This document shows, piece after piece, positions 1 to 6,530 of a stretch of DNA of 10,701 bases (within the stretch, counting starts at the first letter, position 1; each line of letters starts with the position of its first letter). Both the position numbers and the translations under genes were made by a program. The DNA comes from Acanthamoeba lenticulata. Taxonomy: Eukaryota; Discosea; Longamoebia; Acanthamoebidae. Under the pieces are notes generated by a model. The model ran no database searches. It was not told the DNA's origin and was given only the letters and a program-made list of their open reading frames with translations. The stretch is taken from the NCBI GenBank assembly GCA_002179805.1, contig NAVB01001634.1:1-10701 (forward strand), read 5' to 3'.

Positions 1-1651
1 CGTTGCTGGAGCTTCTTGTTGTAGTCATCGTCATCATCCTGAGAGGCGGCTTGTACGGCAGCAGCGGCAGCAGCCTTGGACTGCTTCTTGCCGGTCGACT
101 TGCCAGAGGATGCGGTCGCGCGTTGGTCGGCAGTTGTGAAGACCGGAGGCGGAAGGCGGAGGCTCGGGTTCTGGAGGACGCCGCGTGCGATCTCGTCGGC
201 CTTCTCAAAGAAAAAGGCATCGCTGGTCTCCTCGCCGCCCTCGTCGACCATCACGCGTCGCCCGGCAAAGTCAAACGAGATCGACATCTTGTTCTTGGCG
301 TTTTCACGTTGCTGGCGGCGCTCCTCCTCGAGCTTTTTCATCTGCTTGCGCTGCTCGGGCGTCATCCACTGTGAGCCGTCGGTCTGGAAGTAATCCTGCT
401 GGTCGTCTGGACGAAGGAGAGAAGGAATAAACAAGCAGAAAAGTATTAAAATTCAAAATAACACACAATTTTTGTACTAAACATATTTTACTTTTTATAT
501 ATATATATATAGAAATAAAAATAGAAATATATAAATTTCTATATAAAAAAGTACGCACCATAGATAACAGTCCTACGCGCGCTGGTTCGCTCGTACTCAA
601 GCAGCTTGTCCTTGTGCTCGACTGCCCGCGCAAGACTAGCGTCGTACTCAGCGTCAGCCTGAAAAGGTGGTCCGTCAGCGCCTAGGCGAATCGCTAATCA
701 TGGAAAAAGAAAGGAAGAAGCACCTCTGGCTTGGATAGAGAGCTGCTGCCGGCACCAGGCGCCTCGCCGACGGGGTTGCCGCAGAACAGGCATGGCCCGG
801 CACCCTCTTGCGCGCACACGATCTTGCCGCACGAGAGGCAATTGCCCAGCAGCGGGTGCCGAGCCGCTGCATAAAATCGACCAACCAGCGAGTGAGCGAG
901 TGAACAAACAAGCCAATTACTGGGCCAGGGATGTAAGCCTGGTAGGAAGACGGGGCGAGACGAGGAAGGACTGTGAGTGCAGCTTACCCATGCAGCCGCA
1001 CCAGGCACGGCCGGGGAGCTGGAGGGACTCGCCGGGCGCCTGCTTGACCTGGCCCTTGCCGCCCTTCTTCTTGCCCTGGCCAGGCTGGTCGCCGCCTCCG
1101 CCAGGCCCGGCCTCCTTGGACTTGGCAGGCTTCTTCTTTTTCACCATGCTGTTGATCGAGCCGATGGCGGTGAGTCGAGGCTGCCAGCAGCGAGAAAGGG
1201 CAAGGAAGGAGCACGTACAAGGGGTCAGCTTCATCTTTCTTGCGGTAAACCTTGATGTTGGCAGCCTCGCCGCCGGCGCCGCCGGCCGGAGGCGGCGTGG
1301 GCTTCCTGACACCCAGCGTGCGGAACAGAGGAGAGGCGTCCTTACGCTTTTGAATCAAATCCTCAGTGAACTTTTGTACTGCCTTGCGCTCCGTGCCCAA
1401 TATGTCCTGCGACCGCAGCGAGCGTGAGAAAGAAGCGCCTGGACCTCTCCGAGCGTGCAACAACCAACGGAAAAGGGTACCTTGATGTATTTTTCAACAT
1501 CCTCCGCAGATTGCAGCTTCATAAGGTTGTCCACGAGGCCATCTACCTCTTCAAAGCCCAAAAGGTGCTTCAACCGCTTAGTGACCCACTCCCGAATTTG
1601 CACCAGTGGTTGCTCGGCATGCTGAACTACCATAGGCTGCCTCCCCGCCAT
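1..1651 (-). CDS. TRIP4: TRIP4/ASC-1 homologue (Rqt4-like), 3' partial
   Basis: Spliced minus-strand gene, exons 1651-1481, 1406-1219, 1148-988, 866-724, 658-559 and 406-1. The ends are GT...AG and the phases agree, giving 389 codons before the window edge. The start is the first ATG (MAGRQP); the frame reaches the exon 2 junction without a break. Residues 1-57 resemble the helical N-terminus of activating signal cointegrator 1. The zf-C2HC5 finger is clear: C170, C172, H177, C183, C186, C191, C199 and C202, with GNCLSCGKIVC and GPCLFCG blocks. Next come HKDKLLEYERTS and a charged helix leading into SFDFAGRRV, all in the family's order. The C-terminal ASCH domain should lie beyond base 1. In animals TRIP4 acts with ASCC2/ASCC3 to split collided ribosomes and as a nuclear receptor coactivator; yeast Rqt4 is its counterpart. 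A poly-Ala and Asp5 stretch lies near the cut end. The exon 3 acceptor at 1149 was chosen by frame; an AG further upstream would break it. Confidence 0.9.
407..558 (-). other. AT-rich intron 5 of the TRIP4 gene
   Basis: The largest intron found (152 nt), with donor GTGCGT and acceptor TCGTCCAG on the minus strand. It is far richer in A+T than the flanking exons. It holds a (TA)8 run at 496-511 and an 8-bp inverted repeat, 521-528 against 535-542, with a 6-nt loop. Confidence 0.8.
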
Positions 1652-1786
1652 CTTTTTTCTCTTGTGCACAAGATTCCAAGCGGCCTTCTTGTGGCTTTGT
1701 GCTGAGTAGTTCGCCGCACAGGTTCTGCGTTTTTTTTAATCAGCAGGAGAAACACAGCAGGAAAAGAATAGATAAAAGATCAGAAG
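1652..1786. promoter_or_regulatory. Divergent intergenic region, TRIP4 / membrane protein
   Basis: Only 135 bp separate the two start codons, so both promoters and both 5' UTRs must fit here. A T7 run lies at about 1731-1737, followed by an A/G-rich leader up to the plus-strand ATG. No clear TATA box was seen. Confidence 0.55.
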
Positions 1787-2359
1787 ATGCTGACGCCGCT
1801 GCATGTCGTGGAAGCCCTGCTCACTTTGCTCGTGACGGTCTTCTTCGACCCCAAGAAGCTGCACATATCTGTCAAATGTTTGATCATTGCTGGTCTTACG
1901 TTTTTAGTTGCATACGCGGGATATGAGTCAGGCGAGATTACCAAGATGCAGCTTGCTATCCTCCTTGCGGTCTTCGCTCTTGTGAGCTACTTGGTGGCTC
2001 TCTTCGTTGGCGTCCGCTACAACCACCGCCGCACGGACCGCATGTGGATTCTGCTGGCGGTAGTGTTTGGTGTGGTTCTCTTCGTCGTGTATATCAAGTA
2101 CTACTACACGCCGATCGCCAGCGTCACTGACTACTACAAGGAGATGAACGCCAAAGGACACAAGCAGCAACAAAGCGCTGGCGATTCTCCTTCTCCTGAG
2201 GACCAGCAGGACGCCGAAGAGTACCTTCATAGAATCCGAGGCGAATTTTTGGATGCATCCAAGAAGACAACACCGCCATCAGCGCATCGGCAACGAAGCC
2301 ACGGAAGGGCAACCACGAACACTAACCGGCGATCTTTGAGGTCGGAGGATGAACTTTGA
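1787..2359 (+). CDS. Small multi-span membrane protein, unrecognised
   Basis: Intronless 190-residue protein, ATG to TGA, directly after an A/G-rich leader. I do not recognise the family. Strongly hydrophobic segments lie at about residues 27-46, 54-76 and 86-107. A shorter one at 7-20 could be a fourth span or a signal anchor. The loop after the third segment (RYNHRRTDR) is basic, so it is probably cytosolic. The last third is polar: Gln- and Pro-rich around 126-141, an acidic patch with QQDAEEYLHRI, then an Arg/Ser/Thr tail ending RSEDEL. The tail resembles an ER-retrieval signal only in its last three residues. Smooth hydrophobicity and an unbroken frame support a real gene. Its cellular membrane and substrate cannot be told. 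Confidence 0.75.
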   Translation: MLTPLHVVEALLTLLVTVFFDPKKLHISVKCLIIAGLTFLVAYAGYESGEITKMQLAILLAVFALVSYLVALFVGVRYNHRRTDRMWILLAVVFGVVLFVVYIKYYYTPIASVTDYYKEMNAKGHKQQQSAGDSPSPEDQQDAEEYLHRIRGEFLDASKKTTPPSAHRQRSHGRATTNTNRRSLRSEDEL

Positions 2360-2366
2360 AGCTGCT

Positions 2367-2401
2367 CCCCATTTTTGGGGGGCGTGAATTATTTATTTAT
2401 T
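2367..2401. terminator. Shared 3' region: hairpin and AATAAA-type signals
   Basis: This lies in the 109 bp between two convergent stop codons. A CCCCA/TGGGG hairpin with a TTTT loop (2367-2380) follows the membrane-protein stop. It is followed by AATTATTTATTTATT (2387-2401). Read on the minus strand, that element contains two overlapping AATAAA polyadenylation signals, 70-80 nt past the CHCHD stop. Read on the plus strand, it is an ATTTA-type AU-rich element in the other gene's 3' UTR. Confidence 0.5.
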
Positions 2402-2468
2402 CAGAACAAGGAGAAGCGTTTTTTCACAAGCGGATGAATGGTTGATGTTGGTTGAGGCCCGAAAGATC

Positions 2469-2951
2469 TTAATAGGTAGCGCTCTGCTCCTTGGTCTCTC
2501 CACCACCATAGCCGAAGTCACGGTTGGCCCGGTTGGTCGTCTGGCACTCCTTGAACATGTCGTAGGCCCAGTCGCACTCGGTGGCATCATCCTCGTTCTT
2601 CTTAAGGCACTTGAGGAATCCATCATAAGGGCGAGCGCACGGGCCGTGCTGCACTTCTTCCTCAGCCTTCTGGATCTGCTCAGGCGTGGCGTTGCGGCCA
2701 CCGAAGATGACGTTCTCAATAGCGCGGCTAGCAACATGACCGACAGCATAACCAGCGGCCATCTGGGCCACACCTCCGAGGAAGCTCTGACCGCCTCCCA
2801 TCACCGGGGCAGGAGCCGTAGTGGCATGGTGCTGCGGCGCGGGGGCCTCGGCCTTCTTAGCGGGGGCGGGGGGAGCAGCCTTCTTAGCGGGAGCGTGAGT
2901 GGCCGTGGGCCTCGGAGCGGATGACCTCGAACTTCCTCCTCTGCGCGGCAT
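2469..2951 (-). CDS. CHCHD2: CHCHD2/CHCHD10 family twin CX9C mitochondrial protein
   Basis: Intronless, 160 residues, ATG at 2951 and TAA at 2469. The layout is that of CHCHD2/CHCHD10 and fungal Mix17. A basic, Arg/Ser/Ala/Pro-rich N-terminus (1-48) could act as a mitochondrial targeting region. A conserved Gly/Ala hydrophobic segment follows at about 54-84 (GGVAQMAAGYAVGHVASRAI). The CHCH domain has C105-X9-C115 and C126-X9-C136, the cysteine pairs oxidised by Mia40 in the intermembrane space. Family members act in the intermembrane space on cristae organisation and respiratory-chain maintenance, and some move to the nucleus in stress. The PAKKA-type repeats at 21-38 are a local feature. Length matches the family (about 140-150 residues). 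The gene diverges from Rab7. Confidence 0.93.
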   Translation of the reverse strand: MPRRGGSSRSSAPRPTATHAPAKKAAPPAPAKKAEAPAPQHHATTAPAPVMGGGQSFLGGVAQMAAGYAVGHVASRAIENVIFGGRNATPEQIQKAEEEVQHGPCARPYDGFLKCLKKNEDDATECDWAYDMFKECQTTNRANRDFGYGGGETKEQSATY

Positions 2952-3395
2952 GATGCTGTTGTTCTTCTGACGTGTTCTGATCTGATTTTTTACCTGTTCG
3001 TGCCCGCTTAAAAAGCGGAAGCTTGTTTTCCACTAATTTCTCAATAAGCGCAGATATTCCTCTTTGCCTTGGCGCGGTGAGAAAAGGAGAAACAAACTTG
3101 AATTTTGACTTTCCTCCTGTTTCTCTCCTGCTCTTCGCTTCTACTTCTGCTTGAAGCAGAAGCGGCTGCTGGGAGAGGAACGCCAGCTTCTGGCGCGTCT
3201 TAGGTTTTTTCCCAGCTCGCTACGGCGTTTGCCGCCACTTCTGCGCCAAGATGGAAAACTCGTGTGGGAGTCCGCACTAAATTTGCTGGCTGGAACGGGA
3301 ACGCACTTTTCTCTCGGGCCCATCTTTTTTGATTTCAAAGCGCGAAGGCGTGTGTGTATCCCCGATCATCCCATCTCGTCTCACTACTCTCTGCC
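2952..3395. promoter_or_regulatory. Divergent intergenic region, CHCHD / Rab7
   Basis: A 444-bp stretch with no convincing coding sequence on either strand. It holds a 6-bp hairpin, CCGCTT/AAGCGG with an AAA loop (3004-3018), near the CHCHD start. A perfect 9-bp-arm inverted repeat around one base, CTTCTGCTT/AAGCAGAAG, lies at 3144-3162. Pyrimidine-rich tracts run just before the Rab7 ATG. Both promoters must lie here. Confidence 0.5.
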
Positions 3396-4254
3396 ATGTC
3401 CACCCGAAAGAAGGTTTTGTTGAAGATTATCATCCTCGGCGACAGCGGTGTCGGCAAGACCAGCTTGATGAACCAGTATGTGAACAAGAAGTTCAGCAAC
3501 CAGTACAAGGCCACAATTGGTGCTGATTTCTTGACCAAGGAGGTCATGGTCGACGACAAGCTGGTGACCCTCCAAATTTGGGACACGGGTACGTTTGCTT
3601 TTCCACCCCAAGTGCTTAATCAAAATAAATTTCATCAATGGATGAAAATTACTGCACAGATTTTTTTTTTTTTTTATTTCTTAGTTGTTTGCATGCCCCC
3701 TGATCTAACCAAACTTCGTCGCGCAGCCGGTCAGGAGAGGTTCCAGAGCTTGGGTGTGGCGTTCTACCGTGGTGCTGACGCCTGCGTGCTGGTCTTCGAC
3801 GTCAATGTGGCCAAGACCTTCGAGAACCTTCACAGCTGGCGTGAGGAATTCCTCGTGCAGGCCGGCCCGCGTGATCCGGAGAACTTCCCGTTCATCGTGC
3901 TGGGTAACAAGATCGATCTCGACAGCTCTCGCGTGGTGTCGCAGAAGCGTGCCCAGGCGTGGTGTCAGTCGAAGGGCAACATCCCCTACTTCGAGACTTC
4001 CGCTAAGGAAGCCATCAACGTGGAGCAAGCGTTCCAGACCATTGCCAAGAACGCCATGAAGGAGGAGGAAGAGTATGTTTCACGTTTCCCTCGTTCTTCA
4101 CTTCCCCATTCTTTCTTCATCTTTAGCGCGTTTTGTGGAATGAGAGGAACTAACCCACTTTCTTTGTTATTTGTGTAGTGTCGACCTTGCTGGCATCACC
4201 GACGCTATCCAGCTCGATAAGTCTGAGCCCGCTCAATCTGGCTGCTCTTGCTAA
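3396..4254 (+). CDS. RAB7: Rab7 small GTPase
   Basis: Three exons, 3396-3588, 3727-4072 and 4179-4254, encode 204 residues (human Rab7 has 207). The first intron splits the alanine codon of DTAGQE; the second has donor GTATGT and acceptor TGTGTAG. All G boxes are present: GDSGVGKT (15-22), switch I with T40 (YKATIGADF), WDTAGQE (62-68), GNKIDLD and ETSAKEA. The tail [13 protein letters not shown] ends in the CXC motif that carries two geranylgeranyl groups. [16 protein letters not shown] and the [11 protein letters not shown] switch I context are typical of Rab7 rather than other Rabs. Rab7 controls late endosome and phagosome to lysosome traffic through effectors such as HOPS and retromer. 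An upstream in-frame ATG at 3354 exists, but the family's own start and an MST N-terminus favour 3396. Confidence 0.97.
3661..3675 (+). repeat. T15 run in Rab7 intron 1
   Basis: Fifteen consecutive T lie about 50 nt before the acceptor of the 138-nt intron (3589-3726). They may form part of a polypyrimidine signal and are likely length-variable. Confidence 0.9.
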
Positions 4255-4420
4255 CTGTATATTTATTCTCTCTTTTCCACACAAATGCATCTTCTCTTTC
4301 TTTGATCACCATCTGGATCAGACGACCCAAGAGAACAAGAGAGAGAGAGAGAGAGGCGCCAAAACTAACGGGAAGTAATAAATATCATTTTTGTTTTCTG
4401 CGTTTACTTCGTTCGCTGTT
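4255..4420 (+). promoter_or_regulatory. Rab7 3' UTR and PEBP gene leader
   Basis: This 166-bp gap holds an alternating GA run (4339-4355) and an AATAAA at 4377-4382, a good polyadenylation signal for Rab7. Only 38 bp follow before the next start codon, so Rab7 3' processing and PEBP initiation almost overlap. Confidence 0.55.
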
Positions 4421-5247
4421 ATGGATTTGCTGCATCAACACCACATCTTTCCTGACGTGTTGCCCCCTTTCTCGCCTTCAGTGTCTATTTCTGTATGTAA
4501 CGACCATGGGTAGCGCACCACAACCGGTTGTGGTCCTGACCGGCGAGCGGAACCCACACAGGTGGCATACCAGGGCACTGTCGTGTCAGCAGGGGAGCAG
4601 GTGTCGGTAGACGCTGGGGCACATCAACCTGACGTGACCTACTCGGGCGAGAGCCACAACCTCTACTCGCTCAGTATCATCTCCCCTCCCTTGCCCCCTC
4701 CCCCTCCTTTTGTGTTCCTCGTGCCTTTATCGGCCAAACAGCAGCTCACTCACCGGCGTCTGCTGCCTTAGTACTGGTGGACCCAGACGCGATGGCAAAG
4801 GAGTGGTATGTTTTTCTGCAGAGAAGAGCGAAAGCGCGTTGGCTAACAGGCAGCTGCAGGCGCCATTGGGTTGTGAACAACATAAGGGGCAGTGATCTGG
4901 CAACTGGTGATGTAGGGACACCTTACAAAGGACCCTCTCCACGTGCGGGGACTGGTACCCCCTACCTTCTGCTCCATCACTTCTTTTCTGACGAAGGCGG
5001 CTTGTAGGGTTACACCGTTATGTCATTGTGCTCTTTCAGCAGCCCTCTCGGCTCGAGTTCGATCCGTTAGACAAGTACGCCACCCCACTTGGTCACTTAA
5101 TCACATCATATCCCCTGACAACACGTGCGAATCAGTGAGAACAAAGGACGATCACGCTTTAGCACTCGCGCCTATGCTGATAAGTACGCGCTGCAGCCGG
5201 TGGGAATCACCTTTTTCACCGCCCTGCGCCCAGCTCCCGATTGTTGA
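4421..5247 (+). CDS. PEBP1: PEBP/RKIP family protein, six small exons
   Basis: Exons 4421-4492, 4562-4673, 4772-4805, 4860-4954, 5008-5074 and 5136-5247 join with matching phases into 163 residues. Each join is supported by PEBP homology: MDLLHQHHIFPDVLPPFSPS as N-terminus, SVAYQGTVVSAGEQV, PDVTYSG, LYSLILVDPDA (D65-P66-D67), KEWRHWVVNNIRG (71-83), GPSPRAGTGLHRYV (97-110) and RSRFSTRAYADKYAL. These cover the DPD motif and the GxHR anion-binding pocket that bind phospholipid head groups. The family includes RKIP, yeast Tfs1 and plant FT: cytosolic regulators of kinases, proteases or transcription. Two departures are visible. The usual loop between DPDAP and REWHH is shortened to DPDAMAKEW. The C-terminus stops at LRPAPDC, before the usual acidic YQAEWDDYVP helix, so the protein is about 20 residues shorter than the usual 185. 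Introns are 53-98 nt; exon 3 is a 34-nt microexon. Confidence 0.9.
4517..4534. repeat. 18-bp perfect palindrome in PEBP intron 1
   Basis: ACCACAACCGGTTGTGGT reads the same on both strands and sits in the 69-nt first intron (4493-4561), about 100 bp after the start codon. The core AACCGGTT matches the consensus known for Grainyhead/CP2 factors in animals and fungi. Whether such a factor binds here is unknown. Confidence 0.85.
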
Positions 5248-5295
5248 CAAAAAAAAGCAAAAAGTAAAAAAAAAAAAAAAAAAAGCAGAAAAAGA
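5248..5295 (+). promoter_or_regulatory. 48-bp A-rich gap between PEBP and HIT genes
   Basis: Almost the whole interval is purine, with an A-run interrupted only by isolated G, C or T bases and an uninterrupted poly-A of about 17 just before the leader. It must serve both as 3' end of the PEBP gene and as 5' leader of the HIT gene. No AATAAA is visible. Confidence 0.6.
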
Positions 5296-5937
5296 ATGAC
5301 TTCCCATCCAGAAGATGCTACCTGCATCTTCTGCCGGATCATCAATGGGGAGCTTCCATCCTATACAGGTGAGCTCATTTCTCATCTTTTTAGTGCCTCC
5401 TGCAGTGTCCTCACTCTGCTGTAGTGATGGAAAACGACAAGGTGGTGGCGTTCCTTGACATTAATCCGCTCCATCTTGGCCACACGTTGATTGTGCCCAA
5501 AGGACACTACGCCCAGCTTGACCAGTTGCCCGCTGAGCTCGCAGGTGCGTTCTCGTCTTGTGCTGTAAAGCGCTAGTGTTGGTAACTGCTGTGGGCAGCT
5601 GCGTGCATGGAAGTGGCGCCAGCCATCGGCCGTGCCTTAATGAAAGCCACTGGAACGCAAGCATTCAACGTCATACAGAATAATGGCAAGATCGCTGGGC
5701 AAGAGGGTACCGGCACAAGCTTGCCCCTTCTCTCATTACTGAACCTGCCTGAGGGCTGAAACTTTCTTTCCGTCAGTGTTCCATGTCCACTTTCATATCA
5801 TCCCTCGCTCCGCCAGCGACGCCATGTCCGGTTCATGGTGCAGGTGGCGCGCGCAGTCTTTGGCCAAGCGCGACGCCGACATGCTCCTGCGCTCTATTAA
5901 CGAGTTCCTCCAACCACCAGAGCCCATAAAACCCTGA
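5296..5937 (+). CDS. HINT1: HIT-family hydrolase, HINT/Hnt1-like
   Basis: Exons 5296-5368, 5425-5544, 5599-5706 and 5777-5937 encode 153 residues. All three introns (54-70 nt) interrupt a codon after its first base. Zinc-type cysteines C10 and C13 (CIFCRIINGELPS) start the domain. AFLDINPLHLGHTLIVPKGH, VIQNNGKIAGQE and the catalytic histidine triad HVHFHII (H103, H105, H107) follow in the expected order. The pattern is closest to yeast Hnt1 and related HINT proteins, which hydrolyse adenosine 5'-monophosphoramidate and similar purine nucleotide conjugates through a histidine-nucleotidyl intermediate. The tail after IIPR (SASDAMSGSWCRWRAQ) matches the family in position but is diverged. An Fhit-type Ap3A hydrolase is less likely, as Fhit lacks the CIFC start. 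No targeting sequence is seen, so it is probably cytosolic or nuclear. Confidence 0.93.
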
Positions 5938-6052
5938 GCTGCCTACGGACGCATTTCTGTTTTTGGGCTTTTTTTTGCCGGCGTGCTTTGCGTCGGCGAG
6001 CGGATCAGCACGGCGACGTAGCGACTGCACCACACCTTGAACAAGAAGAAGC
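5938..6052 (+). promoter_or_regulatory. HIT 3' end and leader of the CxxC protein
   Basis: A 115-bp gap between co-oriented genes. It has two T-rich patches at about 5957-5978, then GC-rich sequence and an AAGAAGAAGC leader before the ATG at 6053. No polyadenylation consensus was found. Confidence 0.4.
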
Positions 6053-6471
6053 ATGTTGTTGCGCAAGAGGGTGCTTGCACCGCAGTCGGTAAGCGAACTA
6101 TCGCAGCAGCAGGAGGACATAGAAATAGCTGAGAGGGACGTGAAGAGAGTGAAGCTGGCCCCCGAAGGGCTCTACACAGCAGAAAGCATTGATGTGCCTA
6201 TCCTGCATCGCTGCCACAAGTTGGCTGCCGGCCCACAACTGCCTCTCGTCTGCTGCGCTACTTGCTCTGTGTCGGTTCCACTAGCAAATCTGGGCCTGCG
6301 CAAGCCTCCTACTCAGGTACCGTCCTACATCCGACGCTCACGTGGGCCTGGGACTAAACGCGTGCCGAATAGTGGCGCTGGCGGTGCAACAACTGCGTAG
6401 TGCTGTGTGGCCAGACGCTAGGCGAGTACGTGCCGCCGATGCTGCCACAGTACTACCAGCCGGAAGAGTGA
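6053..6471 (+). CDS. Small protein with two CxxC pairs, unrecognised
   Basis: Two exons, 6053-6316 and 6373-6471, encode 120 residues. The 56-nt intron has donor GTACCG, a good branch-like GGACTAAAC and acceptor AATAG, and is in phase 0. The N-terminal third is Gln/Glu-rich and basic (EDIEIAERDVKRVKL) and looks helical. C67-C68-x2-C71 (LVCCATC) and C93-x2-C96-x3-C100 (WRWRCNNCVVLC) could form a single zinc ribbon; H52, C54 and H55 are nearby extra candidates. The tail GEYVPPMLPQYYQPEE is Pro/Tyr-rich. I do not recognise the family. A zinc-ribbon adaptor is an inference. The stop is 59 bp from the stop of the convergent gene. Splicing at GTGAGT (6468) onward to 6597 is possible but would run into that gene. 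Confidence 0.65.
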
Positions 6472-6530
6472 GTCGCCTCGGGGAGGGGAACTGCACGCAT
6501 CGCTTGTCTCTACGCAAAGTTTGTTTAATG
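6472..6530. other. 59-bp convergent intergenic region
   Basis: This lies between the TGA at 6469-6471 (plus) and the TAG at 6533-6531 (minus). Both 3' UTRs and poly(A) sites must overlap each other or the opposite gene. No AATAAA in either direction was seen. Confidence 0.6.

Noticed and set aside
3..430. Long plus-strand open frames opposite the TRIP4 gene
   Set aside because: They are antisense to exon 6, whose minus-strand frame matches TRIP4 (FDFAGRRV region); the plus frames look like no protein family.
2345..2356. C-terminal EDEL as an ER-retrieval signal
   Set aside because: The tail follows several membrane spans with unknown topology, and the Lys or His at position -4 is missing.
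6251..6410. Similarity of the CxxC gene to MRNIP-type zinc ribbons
   Set aside because: Only the cysteine spacing and one Trp agree; the rest of the MRNIP signature is absent.
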